DNA from: Rathayibacter tritici
GTDB lineage: Bacteria > Actinomycetota > Actinomycetes > Actinomycetales > Microbacteriaceae
Direction: 5' to 3'
Assembly: GCF_002932875.1 (NCBI RefSeq)
Contig: NZ_PSWS01000053.1
Coordinates: forward strand, 1-64,000
Length of the DNA stretch: 64,000 nt
The notes under the pieces were generated by a model. The model saw nothing but the letters and a program-made list of their open reading frames with translations. It ran no database searches and was not told the origin of the DNA. Below, in pieces: positions 17,901 to 26,254 of the stretch. How positions within the stretch are numbered: the first letter of the stretch is position 1; each line of letters begins with the position of its first letter. The position numbers and the translations under genes are program-made.

Positions 17901-18896
17901 GATGCGCACCGGAGCGGGCCCGCCGAGCGGGGCGGCGCAGGCGACGACGGTGGCCTCGGTCGGGCCGTAGGTGTTCCACACCTCGCGGCCCTGGACAGCG
18001 AGGCGTTCGCCGAGTTCGGGCGGGCAGGCCTCGCCGCCGAAGATCAGCAGGCGGACGTTCTCGAGCGACTCCGCGGGCCAGAGCGCGGCGAGCGTCGGCA
18101 CCGTCGAGACCACGGTGATGCCGTGCGTGGTCAGCCACGGGCCCAGGTCCATGCCGCTGCGCACGAGCGAGCGCGGCGCAGGGACGAGACAGGCGCCGTG
18201 CCGCCAGGCGAGCCACATCTCCTCGCAGGAAGCATCGAAGGCGACGGACAGACCGGCGAGTACCCGGTCGCCGGGGCCGAGCGGCTCCTCCTGGAGGAAC
18301 AGGCGGGCTTCGGCGTCGACGAAGGCGGCGGCGGAGCGGTGGCTGACCGCCACGCCCTTCGGGGTGCCGGTGGAGCCGGACGTGAAGATGATCCAGGCGT
18401 CGTCCTCGAGCGAGGGCGGCTGCAGCAGCGGGATCGACGCGGTGCTCGGGTGCGGCGCGCTCGCGGTGAACAGGCGCGCGGCCGGCTCCTCGGCGCCGCT
18501 GCGCTCGAAGCGTCCGGGGCCGGTGATCACGCCGCGGACGGCGGCCTCGCCGAAGACGAGGCGGGCGCGCTCCTCGGGGTCGTCGGCGTCGACCGGGACG
18601 TAGGCGCCTCCCGCGGCGAGGACGGCCAGGATCGCGAGATACAGCTCCCGCGAGCCGCTGGGCATGCGGACCCCGACACGGTCGCCCCGACGGACGCCGG
18701 CGGCGGTGAGTTCCCCGGCGAGCTGCACCGTGCGGGCCAGCAGCTCTCGGTAGCTCAGCGCGCCGGCCGGGTCCTCGAGAGCGGAGGCGTCGGGGTGGCG
18801 CTCGGCGGTGTCGCGGAGGACGTCGACCAGCGTGCGCGCTGGAGTCGTCGCGGCTCCGGCGTCGAGCACGTCCTGCGCGCCGTCCGTCTCAGTCAC
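14958..18896 (-). CDS. Pls/PosA-type non-ribosomal peptide synthetase (poly-amino-acid or isopeptide synthetase)
   Basis: 1312 residues, very close to the epsilon-poly-L-lysine synthetase Pls. GTG start with GGAG 7 bases ahead. The adenylation domain occupies ~1-510: A3 FTSGSTGTPKGVAVSH (~174), A5 NTYGPTEATVVA (~312), A7 YRSGDLVR, A8 DQVKLGGRRIELGEVE (~418). The carrier domain has FFDLGGGSLAAAQ with the phosphopantetheine Ser at ~549. From ~620 there are several membrane helices interleaved with left-handed beta-helix hexapeptide segments (for example IGERAFLGNSGM), the tandem C-terminal domains of Pls. No condensation or thioesterase domain. FDASCEEMW in the pocket gives an acidic residue where basic substrates are often recognised, suggesting Lys, Orn or diaminobutyrate. 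A 4'-PPTase, exporter and peptidase surround it. Confidence 0.88.
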   Translation of the reverse strand: MTETDGAQDVLDAGAATTPARTLVDVLRDTAERHPDASALEDPAGALSYRELLARTVQLAGELTAAGVRRGDRVGVRMPSGSRELYLAILAVLAAGGAYVPVDADDPEERARLVFGEAAVRGVITGPGRFERSGAEEPAARLFTASAPHPSTASIPLLQPPSLEDDAWIIFTSGSTGTPKGVAVSHRSAAAFVDAEARLFLQEEPLGPGDRVLAGLSVAFDASCEEMWLAWRHGACLVPAPRSLVRSGMDLGPWLTTHGITVVSTVPTLAALWPAESLENVRLLIFGGEACPPELGERLAVQGREVWNTYGPTEATVVACAAPLGGPAPVRIGLPLDGWRLAVVDADGRRVREGEVGELVIGGVGLARYLDPVKDAEKYAPAPLLGWDRAYRSGDLVRFESAGLVFQGRADDQVKLGGRRIELGEVEAALQALPGVSGAAAAVRTTAAGHQVLVGYLALADGRALDRDVALTRLREELPASLVPLLAVVDELPTRVSGKVDRAALPWPLADSVTEDASLKPEEAWLAGLWRDVLGVPVDERANFFDLGGGSLAAAQLVARIRERDPEFTVADVYAHPRLAAMSAEIQNRAPGTQAVSAHRIAPVPLRMRVLQTLLGAPLLVLGSARWVTAILTATAVLDLVPGFSWLPTAPLAALIPAFALFLTPFGRMGLTVLAARTLLRGIRAGDHPRGGSVHLRLWLAEQIAFQLKAVSLAGAPWVAYYARALGARIADDVDLHSLPPLTGMLTLGRGAAIEPEVDLSGYWIDGDVLRVGAVRVGAGSTVGARSTLLPGARIGKHAQIEPGSAVFGRVPAGQRWGGSPAQRLGRANTGFPAERPARSPGWVWAYAVSAVGLAAIPVLALAAGLAVVAAAAQGSADLGAALGPALAALVPAVVVSGVVLAALVVVLVRLLGRGVEPGTHPVHGRIGWQVWSTERLLDSARVLLFPLYSGLFTPVWLRLLGARVGRDVEASTVLLLPAMTTIRDGAFLADDTLVASYALGGGWMRLARAEIGERAFLGNSGMAAPGHTVPAGGLVAVLSSAPRTSKPGSSWLGSPPVRLRRTVVEAESARTFRPARRLRAARIAWELSRFVPVVVSVAIGLGVVVGLLALILALGAVLAALIGGVVLLAAGAVAATVSTAAKWLLIQRVEPSEQPLWSSFVWRSELADTFTEMVAAFWFAHAATGTPALIWWLRSLGARIGRGVWCESYWLPEADLISLGDGATVNRGCVVQTHLFHDRIMSMDVVSLDSGATLGPHSVILPAARIAEHGTVGPASLVMRGELVPAGSRWSGNPIGPWREVRVADYHTPVA

Positions 18897-19001
18897 GTCT
18901 CGTCTCCGTCCCGGCCGCGCGTCCCGGAGCGCGGCGGCCGGGGCGACACCGTAGGGAGGCGGGGTGTCGCGGAGGTGAACACGCGGGGCGGCTCGCCCTG
19001 C

Positions 19002-20477
19002 TCAGTGCGCCATCGGCAGCGGCGCGTCCGACTCGGCCGGGCGGCGGACGAAGAACGCGGCGACGATCGCAACGGTCGCGATGGAGGCGCCCCACAGGAA
19101 AGCGGAGTGGATGCCCCCGGCGTAGGAGGCCGCCTGGTCGGCGCCACCCTGCGCGAGTTCCGCCGAGCGAATCGAGAGGACGGTGACGAACAGCGCCGTT
19201 CCCGCCGCCCCGCCCAGCTGCTGCACCGTACCGATGATCGCGCTGCCGTGCGAGTAGAGGGAGGGGCGGACCGAGCCGAGTCCGGCCGTGAACAGCGGCG
19301 TGAAGACGAAGGCCAGCCCGAGGCTCAGGGTCACATGCAGCGAGAGCACGAACCAGGGCGACGAGTCCGCCGCGAGCAGGGTGTACCCCCAGAGCGCGCC
19401 GGCGACCACGATCGATCCGGGCACGAGCAGTACCCGCGGGCCGAAGCGGTCGTACCCGCGGCCGACGAACGGCGCGAGCAGACCCATGAGCAGCCCGCCC
19501 GGGAGCAGCAGCAGCCCGGTCTCGAGCGGCGTGAGCCCCAGCACGTTCTGCGTGTAGAGGGGCAGCAGGATCAGCGTGCCGAACAGCGCCGACATGCTCA
19601 CGGCCATCATCGCGATGACGATGGTGAAGTTCGTGGAGGAGAAGGTGCGCAGATCGAGCAGGGCGCGGTCGGTGCGCTGAAGGAGCAGCTGGCGCGCGAT
19701 GAAGCCCGCGAGGCCCAGCCCCGCGACGACGAAGGGGATCCACGGCCCGAGGACCGCGGCTCCGCCCTCGCCCAGGCTCGACAGGCCGTAGACCAGACCG
19801 CCGAAGCCGAACACCGAGAGGACCACCGAGAGCGAGTCGATCGGGATCGAGCGCGGCTCCGTGACGTTCTCGACCTTGCGCAGGCCCAGCAGCAGCGCGC
19901 CGATCGCGATCGGCAGCACGATCCAGAACATCCAGCGCCAGCCGAGGAAGTTGAGGATGACACCCGAGATCGTGGGCCCGACGGCCGGCGCCACGGAGAT
20001 CACGATCGAGATGTTGCCCATCATCCGGCCGCGGATCGCCGGCGGCACCAGCGTCATCACGGTCGTCATCAGCAGCGGCATCATGATCGCCGTGCCGCCG
20101 GCCTGCACCACGCGGGCGGCGAGGAGGACGGCGAAGGTCGGTGCGAGCGCGGCGCTGAGCGTGCCGAGGCTGAACAGGACCATCGCGGCGGCGAAGAGCG
20201 TGCGGGTGTGCAGCCGCTGGATCAGGTATCCGGTAATCGGGATGACGACGGCCATCGTCAGCATGAACGCGGTCGAGAGCCACTGGCCGACGTGCGCCTC
20301 GACGCCGAAGTCGCGCATGAGGTCCGGCAGTGCCACGCTCATGATCGTCTCGTTGAGGATCACGACGAACGCCGAGACCAGCAGGAGGCTGATAACCAGG
20401 CGGCTGCGCGGCTCGAGGGTCGTGGCGGCGGCGGGCGTGGCGGGCCGTGTCGCGGGAAGGGTGCTGCGCTCGGTCAC
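19002..20477 (-). CDS. DHA2 family MFS drug/metabolite exporter (14-TM type)
   Basis: 491 residues from GTG 20477, preceded by GGAG; a longer in-frame start has no ribosome site. The MFS signatures of the EmrB/QacA branch are present: LNETIMSVALPDLMRDFG at helix 1 (motif D1), QWLSTAFMLTMAVVIPITGY, GNISIVISVAPAVGPTISGV (motif C, antiporter), GWRWMFWIVLPIAIGALLL, and a second half beginning SSTNFTIVIAMMAVSMSALF. It is a proton-driven exporter of amphiphilic or cationic compounds. It lies 105 bases upstream of the Pls-like synthetase on the same strand, so export of that product or self-resistance is a plausible role (inference). Confidence 0.88.
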   Translation of the reverse strand: MTERSTLPATRPATPAAATTLEPRSRLVISLLLVSAFVVILNETIMSVALPDLMRDFGVEAHVGQWLSTAFMLTMAVVIPITGYLIQRLHTRTLFAAAMVLFSLGTLSAALAPTFAVLLAARVVQAGGTAIMMPLLMTTVMTLVPPAIRGRMMGNISIVISVAPAVGPTISGVILNFLGWRWMFWIVLPIAIGALLLGLRKVENVTEPRSIPIDSLSVVLSVFGFGGLVYGLSSLGEGGAAVLGPWIPFVVAGLGLAGFIARQLLLQRTDRALLDLRTFSSTNFTIVIAMMAVSMSALFGTLILLPLYTQNVLGLTPLETGLLLLPGGLLMGLLAPFVGRGYDRFGPRVLLVPGSIVVAGALWGYTLLAADSSPWFVLSLHVTLSLGLAFVFTPLFTAGLGSVRPSLYSHGSAIIGTVQQLGGAAGTALFVTVLSIRSAELAQGGADQAASYAGGIHSAFLWGASIATVAIVAAFFVRRPAESDAPLPMAH

Positions 20478-20620
20478 AGGGGTTCTCCGGTCGTCGGGGG
20501 GATCGGCGTGAGGGGCGCATCGACGGCTCGATTCGCGGTCGCGGATGCGGGGTACGGACGGGAGAACAGTGCCGGACACCTCCGACATTCCCGATCGGCG
20601 AGGATCCGCTGCGAAAGGAC

Positions 20621-21727
20621 TCAGGCGAGGACTGCGGCGAACGCGGAGGAGGCGGCCTGCGCCTCCTGAAGCGTGGCGCCCTCGCCGAAGCTGAACCGCA
20701 CGGCTGTCTGGGCGAGCTCGGGGGCGAGCCCCAGGGCGAGCAGCGCAGGCGAAGGCTCGTCGCGCCCGGCCGCGCAGGCCGAGCCGCTGGAGACCACCAC
20801 GCCGCGCTCCTCCAGCGCGAGGAGGGTCGACTCACCGCTGCGTCCGGGCACGGCGAACGCGGCGATCGAGGGGAGTCGGTGCGTCGCAGAGCCCAGCGGA
20901 ACGGCGCGCGGCGCGAGGGTGGCGACCTGCTGGTCGAAGGCGTCGCGCACCGCAGCGACCCGGGTGGCGCGCGCCGGATCGAGCAGGCGCACGGCGGTGC
21001 CGAGCGCGACCGCGAAGGCGACGTTCTCGGTACCCGAGCGCCGCTGGCGCTCCTGGCCGCCGCCGTGCAGCAGCGGCTCGAACGGCAGGCGGCTGCGCAG
21101 CAGCAGCGCCCCGACGCCCTTGGGCGCCCCGAGCTTGTGCCCCGAGACCGAGATCGCGTCGGCGCCCCAGCCCGCCACGTCCAGCCAGCCCGCTGCCTGC
21201 ACGGCGTCCACGTGCAGCGGCACGCCCCCCGAGCGGCAGAGCGCCGCGATCGCCGGCACGTCCTGCACCGTCCCGATCTCGTTGCTCGCGGCGAGCATCG
21301 ACACCAGCGCGGTGTCCGGTCGGATCAGCGCGGCGAGTGCCTCGAGATCGAGCAGACCGGAACCGTCGACGGGGGCCACCGACACCGTGAATCCGTGCAG
21401 CCGCCGCAGGTGGTCGGCCGACTCGACGCTCGCCTCGTGCTCCAGCGCCGAGAGCACCAGGTGTCGGCCGCGCGGCGCTCCGAGTGCGAGACCCTTGATC
21501 GCCGTATTGATCGACTCCGTGCCGCCCGAGGTGAAGAGCGTCTCGGAGGCGCGCCCGCCCAGGAACCGGGCCACCTGCCCGCGCGCCGCCTCCAGCGCGC
21601 GGGCAGCGGCGTCGCCGAGCGCATGGCTGCTCGACGGGTTGCCGTACTCGGCAGTCAGGAACGGCCACATGGCCTCCAGCACCTCACGGCGCACCGGCGA
21701 GGTCGCCGCATGATCGAGGTAGATCAC
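20621..21727 (-). CDS. Cysteine desulfurase (IscS/NifS-like) of the NAD operon
   Basis: 368 residues, GTG start overlapping the nadC stop (GTGA). IYLDHAATSP at the N-terminus, EHEASVES, VDAVQAAG, the PLP lysine in SGHKLGAPKGVG (~200) and the active Cys in SSGSACAAG (~321) define a class V PLP cysteine desulfurase. It releases sulfur from cysteine for Fe-S assembly. Position as the last gene of nrtR-nadA-nadB-nadC suggests it serves the 4Fe-4S cluster of NadA, like NadS/NifS in other bacteria. Confidence 0.9.
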   Translation of the reverse strand: MIYLDHAATSPVRREVLEAMWPFLTAEYGNPSSSHALGDAAARALEAARGQVARFLGGRASETLFTSGGTESINTAIKGLALGAPRGRHLVLSALEHEASVESADHLRRLHGFTVSVAPVDGSGLLDLEALAALIRPDTALVSMLAASNEIGTVQDVPAIAALCRSGGVPLHVDAVQAAGWLDVAGWGADAISVSGHKLGAPKGVGALLLRSRLPFEPLLHGGGQERQRRSGTENVAFAVALGTAVRLLDPARATRVAAVRDAFDQQVATLAPRAVPLGSATHRLPSIAAFAVPGRSGESTLLALEERGVVVSSGSACAAGRDEPSPALLALGLAPELAQTAVRFSFGEGATLQEAQAASSAFAAVLA

Positions 21728-22575
21728 TCGACCGCGATGTCCAGGCCGAGGTCGAGCGAGCGGACGCTGTGGGTCAGCGCGCCGACCGAGATCACGTCGA
21801 CCCCCGCCTGGGCGATCGCGCGCACGGTCGAGAGGTCGACGCCTCCGCTGGCCTCGACCACGGCGCGCCCGTCGATGAGCGCGACGCCCTGCCGCAGGAG
21901 CTCGGGCGTGAAGTTGTCGAGCATGATCGTGTCCGCCCCACCGGCCAGTGCGGGCTCGATCTGGTCGAGCCGGTCGACCTCGACCTCGAGGTGCGCGGTG
22001 TGCGGGATCGAGGCGCGCGCCGCCCGCAGCGCGGCGGTCAGGTCGATCCCGCGGGCGGCGAGCACCGCGAGGTGGTTGTCCTTCGCGAGGACCGCATCCG
22101 AGAGCGAGAAGCGGTGATTGCGGCCGCCTCCGCTGCGCACCGCGTGCCGCTCCAGCGCGCGCAGGCCCGGCGTGGTCTTGCGGGTGTCGACGATGCGGGC
22201 ACGCGTCCCCTCGACGGCGGCGACGTACTGCGCCGTCAGGGTGGCGATCCCGCTCATCCGCTGCACCAGGTTGAGCGCGACCCGCTCGCCGCGGAGCACT
22301 CCTGCAGCCGGGCCCTCGATGCTCGCCAGGGACTGCCCGGCCTCGAAGGCCGCGCCGTCCTCGACGAGCACCGAGCAGTGGATCCGGGAGTCGGCCTGCC
22401 GCATCGTGCCGACGAGCACGGCGCCGCCGCTGAAGACGCCCGGCTCGCGGGCGATGAGGGCAGCGTCCGCCGTGGCGTCCGGCGGGATCAGGGTGTCGGA
22501 GGTGAGGTCGCCCCAGGGCGCGTCCTCGTCGAGGGCGAGGGTGACGACGCGGTCGATGCTCTGGCGGGTCAGCAC
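21724..22575 (-). CDS. nadC: Nicotinate-nucleotide diphosphorylase (carboxylating), quinolinate phosphoribosyltransferase
   Basis: 283 residues from GTG 22575, which overlaps the nadB end; the longer frame upstream is out of register with any homology. EDAPWGDLTSD at the start, GERVALNLVQRMSGIAT, DTRKTTPGLRALERHAVRSG (PRPP/quinolinate site), HRFSLSDAVLAKDNH and the EASGGVDLSTVRAIAQAGVD phosphate-binding end are hallmark NadC. It converts quinolinate and PRPP to nicotinate mononucleotide. Third enzyme of the operon. Confidence 0.95.
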   Translation of the reverse strand: MLTRQSIDRVVTLALDEDAPWGDLTSDTLIPPDATADAALIAREPGVFSGGAVLVGTMRQADSRIHCSVLVEDGAAFEAGQSLASIEGPAAGVLRGERVALNLVQRMSGIATLTAQYVAAVEGTRARIVDTRKTTPGLRALERHAVRSGGGRNHRFSLSDAVLAKDNHLAVLAARGIDLTAALRAARASIPHTAHLEVEVDRLDQIEPALAGGADTIMLDNFTPELLRQGVALIDGRAVVEASGGVDLSTVRAIAQAGVDVISVGALTHSVRSLDLGLDIAVE

Positions 22576-24077
22576 GGGAGGGCCGCCTCTCTGGTGGGGG
22601 CGGCGGTGCTCGCCGTCGCGGGGGAGTCGGTGCGGTAGTGGGCGGAGTCGGTGCGGTAGTGGGCGCCGACGGAGTCGGTGCGCTTGAGCGCCGCGTCGAT
22701 CAGTGCGAGGGCGCAGGCCAGCAGGTTCGCGTCCTCGAGGGTCCGCAGCTCCAGCGGGGCGGGCGAGGCGGAGGCGACGAGGGCGTCGCGCGCGGCCTCG
22801 AGGCCCGCCGCGTCCCGGGCCAGGCCGGCTCCGGCCCACATCGCGTCCTGCAGGGCGGTGCGCTCCAGCGCCACAGGGACGAGGGCGGTCGAGGGGGCGA
22901 CTGGAGCGCCGACAGAGGGAAGGGAGTCGAGAGCGGCCGCCGCGCGACGGGCGAACACGACGCCCTCGAGCAGGCTGTTCGAGGCCAGGCGGTTCGCGCC
23001 GTGGACGCCGGTGCGGGCGACTTCGCCGACCGCGAGCAGTCCGGGGAGGCTCGTGTGCCCGTCGAGGTCGGTGGCGATGCCGCCCATCCAGTAGTGCGCA
23101 GCCGGAGTCACGGGCAGGAGGTCATCGGCGAGGGAGAGCCCGTTCGCGCGGCAGACGGCCGAGATCGTCGGGAATCTCCGGGCTAGCACCTCGCGGTCGA
23201 TACCCCGCGCGTCCAGGTGCACGGGCAGTCCGCCCTGGAGTCGCATCCGCTCAGCGATCGCCCGCGCCACGATGTCGCGAGGCGCCAGTTCCGCCTCGGG
23301 GTGCACGCCGACCAGGAACCGCTCGCCCGCCGCGTCGCGGAGCACCGCGCCCTCACCGCGCACCGCCTCCGAGACGAGGAACCCGCCCGGCAGGGCGAGC
23401 GTGGTGGGATGGAACTGGTAGAACTCCAGATCCGCCGTCGCCGCTCCGGCCCGCAGTGCCGCGGCGAGCCCGTCGCCGGTCGCCACGGTGGGGTTGGTGG
23501 TGTGCCGGTACAGCTGACCAGCGCCCCCGGTCGCCAGCACCACCGCATCGGCGGCCAGGCGCTCGGGCACCCCGTCGTGCAGGACGTCGACGCCCCTGAT
23601 GGAGCCGCCCTCCCGCACCAGGTCGACCAGGGCGGTGTGCTCGCGCAGCTCGACGCCCGCCCTGCGCACCGCTGTGACCAGCGCCGCCTCGATCGCCGCA
23701 CCCGTCGCGTCGCCACCCGCGTGCAGAATCCGCGGCCGCGAATGCGCGCCCTCGAGCCCGCGCGCCGTCTCGCCACCCTCGCGATCGAAGTCGACACCCC
23801 ACTCCTGCAGCGCCGCGACCGCCGCCGGCCCCTCGGCGCAGAGCACCTCGACCGCCGAGCGCACAGCCACCCCCGCTCCGGCCGAGAGAGTGTCCTGCAC
23901 GTGCAGCGACACGGAGTCGCCAGGCCCGGTGACCGCGGCGATCCCGCCCTGCGCGGCCCGGGTCGACGACTCCGCGAGCGTGCCCTTGGTGATGAGCAGC
24001 ACCTCGTGGAGGAGGCAGGCCGTCAGGGCGGTGACCAGGCCGGCGATCCCGCTGCCGACGACGATGACGCGCGCCAT
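22569..24077 (-). CDS. nadB: L-aspartate oxidase
   Basis: 502 residues from ATG 24077, one base after the nadA stop. N-terminal FAD loop VIVVGSGIAGLVTAL, the SSTRAAQGGIAAVTGPGD flavin/active-site region, HSRPRILHAGGDATGAAIE, FYQFHPTTL, ATGGAGQLYRHTTNP, HYWMGGIATDLDGHTS and ANRLASNSLLEGVVFARRAA are all canonical for NadB. It oxidises aspartate to iminoaspartate for NadA. Slightly short at the C-terminus compared with E. coli NadB (540), which is normal in actinobacteria. Confidence 0.95.
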   Translation of the reverse strand: MARVIVVGSGIAGLVTALTACLLHEVLLITKGTLAESSTRAAQGGIAAVTGPGDSVSLHVQDTLSAGAGVAVRSAVEVLCAEGPAAVAALQEWGVDFDREGGETARGLEGAHSRPRILHAGGDATGAAIEAALVTAVRRAGVELREHTALVDLVREGGSIRGVDVLHDGVPERLAADAVVLATGGAGQLYRHTTNPTVATGDGLAAALRAGAATADLEFYQFHPTTLALPGGFLVSEAVRGEGAVLRDAAGERFLVGVHPEAELAPRDIVARAIAERMRLQGGLPVHLDARGIDREVLARRFPTISAVCRANGLSLADDLLPVTPAAHYWMGGIATDLDGHTSLPGLLAVGEVARTGVHGANRLASNSLLEGVVFARRAAAALDSLPSVGAPVAPSTALVPVALERTALQDAMWAGAGLARDAAGLEAARDALVASASPAPLELRTLEDANLLACALALIDAALKRTDSVGAHYRTDSAHYRTDSPATASTAAPTREAALPC

Positions 24078-24078
24078 G

Positions 24079-25368
24079 TCAGCGTGCCGGTCCGACGGGC
24101 GGCACCGCCGCGAGCATCCGCTCGAGCGCCACCCGCGCCTCAGCCTGCACCGACTCGGCGACCTCGATGCGGTTGAGCACGGTCCCGGCGACCAGGCCCT
24201 CCAGCACCCAGGCGAGGTAGCCCGGGTGGATGCGGTACATGGTCGAGCACGGGCAGACCACGTCGTCGAGGCAGAAGATGGTGTGCTGCGGGTACTGCGC
24301 GGCAAGGCGCTGAACCAGGTTGATCTCGGTGCCGATCGCGAAGGTCGAACCCGCGGGCGCCGCCTGGATCGCCTTCACGATGTAGTCGGTCGAGCCGTAC
24401 TCGTCGGCCGCGTCCACGACCGCCATCGGGCACTCCGGGTGCACGATCACGCGCACGCCCGGTTGCTCGGTGCGCGCCTTCGCGATCTGGGCGGTCGTGA
24501 AGCGCTTGTGCACCGAGCAGAAGCCGTGCCAGAGGATCACCTGCGCGTCCAGGAGCGTCGCCGTGTCGGAGCCGCCCTGCGGCTTCCGCGGGTTCCACAT
24601 CGGCATCCGCTCCAGCGGCACGCCCATCGCCTTCGCGGTGTTGCGGCCGAGGTGCTGGTCGGGGAAGAACAGCACCCGCTGCCCGCGTGCGAACGCGTCC
24701 TCGAGCACGGTCGCCGCGTTCGAGGAGGTGCAGACCACGCCGCCGTTGCGCCCGCAGAACGCCTTCAGTGCGGCGGAGGAGTTCATGTACGTCACCGGGA
24801 CGAGCGGCACGCGGCCGTCCGCGTCCGGCTCGCTGCCGTAGAGGTCGGTCAGCTCGGCCCAGGCGTCCTCGACGGAGTCGATGTCGGCCATGTCGGCCAT
24901 CGAGCAGCCGGCCGCAAGGTTCGGCAGGATCACGGCCTGCTGCGGCCCCGAGAGAATGTCGGCCGTCTCCGCCATGAAGTGCACTCCGCAGAAGACGATC
25001 GCCTCCGCGGTCGGTCGGCTGGTCGCCGCCTTCGCCAGCTGGAACGAGTCGCCCACGTAGTCGGCGTACTGCACCACTTCATCCCGCTGGTAGAAGTGGC
25101 CGAGCACGACCACCCGCTCGCCGAGAGTCTCCTTGGCGGCCAGGACGCGGTGGTGCAGCTCGTCGGCGCTCGCGGTCTGGTACTCCTCGGGCAGGCGGCC
25201 CTGAACCGGTGCGTCCGCGGGAATCGGGTCGGCCTGGGAGGCGCCGGGGCCGTAGGCGGGCAGGCCGAGGTCGAACGACCAGGGGGCCTCCGCGAGCTCG
25301 GGTGCGCAGGTGGCGCCGGGCGCGGATCCGCCCTCGATGAGCCGGATGGTGCTGTCGACGGATGTCAC
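24079..25368 (-). CDS. nadA: Quinolinate synthase
   Basis: 429 residues, GTG with GAGGAGA ahead. The three cysteines that bind the 4Fe-4S cluster are visible in FCGVHFMAETADIL (~127), WHGFCSVHKRF and VVCPCSTMYRIHP; VVLGHFYQRDEVV and HPECPMAVVDAAD are substrate-site blocks. An N-terminal extension of about 75 residues, typical of actinobacterial NadA, precedes the catalytic fold. It condenses iminoaspartate with DHAP. Second gene of the nrtR-nad operon, 49 bases after nrtR. Confidence 0.95.
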   Translation of the reverse strand: MTSVDSTIRLIEGGSAPGATCAPELAEAPWSFDLGLPAYGPGASQADPIPADAPVQGRLPEEYQTASADELHHRVLAAKETLGERVVVLGHFYQRDEVVQYADYVGDSFQLAKAATSRPTAEAIVFCGVHFMAETADILSGPQQAVILPNLAAGCSMADMADIDSVEDAWAELTDLYGSEPDADGRVPLVPVTYMNSSAALKAFCGRNGGVVCTSSNAATVLEDAFARGQRVLFFPDQHLGRNTAKAMGVPLERMPMWNPRKPQGGSDTATLLDAQVILWHGFCSVHKRFTTAQIAKARTEQPGVRVIVHPECPMAVVDAADEYGSTDYIVKAIQAAPAGSTFAIGTEINLVQRLAAQYPQHTIFCLDDVVCPCSTMYRIHPGYLAWVLEGLVAGTVLNRIEVAESVQAEARVALERMLAAVPPVGPAR

Positions 25369-25417
25369 GGTGTTCTCCTCGTGAGGCGTGAGGCGTGCGG
25401 TGAGGCGGGCGGCGGGC

Positions 25418-26095
25418 TCAGACGGGCAGCGGGCCGTTGTCGACGAGCGCGGCCGACTCGTCGTAGCGGTACAGGCGCGGAGGGCGGTGACGGGTACCCG
25501 TCAGCCGCTGCCCGGTCGGCACCACGGTTCCGGAGCTCTCGATGGTGCGGCGGAAGTTGGCCGGGTCGAGCGGCTTCTGCAGGACGGCCTCGTGGACCTC
25601 GCGCAGCTGGGACAGGGTGAAGGTGTCGCCGAGGAAGGCGTGCGCGATGCGGGAGTACTCCATCTTGTTGCGCAGGCGCCAGAGGGCGTAGTCGATGATC
25701 AGGCCGTGGTCGAAGGCGAGGTCGAGCGGGAGGTCGGTGCAGAGCCAGGTGACGTTCTCTCCCACGATCGCCTCATCAGCCTCGGCGGAGCGCACGAGCG
25801 CCCAGTAGACGATCGACACGACGCGGTCCTCGCCCGGGGAGCGATCGGTGCCGCCCACGGCGTAAAGCTGCTCAAGGTAGCGCGGAGCGAGGCCCGTGGT
25901 CTCGTGGAGGGTGCGGCGGGCGGATTCGGCGAGGTCCTCGTCGGGATGCAGCGGTCCGCCGGGCAGGGCCCAGAGCCCCTCGAACGGCTCGCGGATGCGG
26001 CGGACGACGGGGATCCAGACAGTGCTCGCGCCGGTCTCGGGGTGTGGTCGCAGGGCGAAGATCACCGTCGAGACCGCGAGGTGCACATCCGGCAT
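25418..26095 (-). CDS. nrtR: NrtR-type Nudix-related transcriptional regulator of NAD synthesis
   Basis: 225 residues, ATG with GGGAG. A Nudix domain (~5-140) is followed by a winged helix (~150-215: LGDTFTLSQLREVHEAVL, then RTIESSGTVVPTG), the NrtR architecture. The Nudix box GGPLHPDEDLAESARR followed by TLHETTGL lacks two of the catalytic glutamates (Thr at both REuxEE positions). It therefore probably senses ADP-ribose or a related metabolite without hydrolysing it. As first gene of the nad operon, with a palindrome just upstream, it probably autoregulates. Known NrtR proteins repress NAD genes and are released by ADP-ribose. Confidence 0.88.
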   Translation of the reverse strand: MPDVHLAVSTVIFALRPHPETGASTVWIPVVRRIREPFEGLWALPGGPLHPDEDLAESARRTLHETTGLAPRYLEQLYAVGGTDRSPGEDRVVSIVYWALVRSAEADEAIVGENVTWLCTDLPLDLAFDHGLIIDYALWRLRNKMEYSRIAHAFLGDTFTLSQLREVHEAVLQKPLDPANFRRTIESSGTVVPTGQRLTGTRHRPPRLYRYDESAALVDNGPLPV

Positions 26096-26108
26096 TCGAA
26101 GCTCCCAA

Positions 26109-26131
26109 CTAAGAGTCGCTTTGACTCTAAG
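26109..26131 (-). promoter_or_regulatory. Palindromic operator upstream of nrtR-nadABC, probable NrtR site
   Basis: CTAAGAGTC-GCTTT-GACTCTAAG: 9-bp arms with one mismatch around a 5-base spacer, starting 14 bases upstream of the nrtR ATG. NrtR operators in other bacteria are ~21-bp palindromes in the same position. The ribosome site GGGAG lies between the palindrome and the start. Confidence 0.65.
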
Positions 26132-26254
26132 TGCTGAAGCAACCTTAGTGTCATCACCACCTGAACACCAAGCGCGGCCCGCGACACGCCGAGCGAGACC
26201 GGCCCCGCCCGCTAGGCTGACCGCACAACCGAATACCGGGCCGCAATACCCGAC

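Noticed and set aside
14712-20669. Very long plus-strand open frames (784 and 1189 codons) opposite the NRPS gene
   Set aside because: Low-complexity Glu/Arg/Gly/His-rich translations without any domain; the minus strand has unambiguous A-T domain motifs. These are GC-driven antisense frames.
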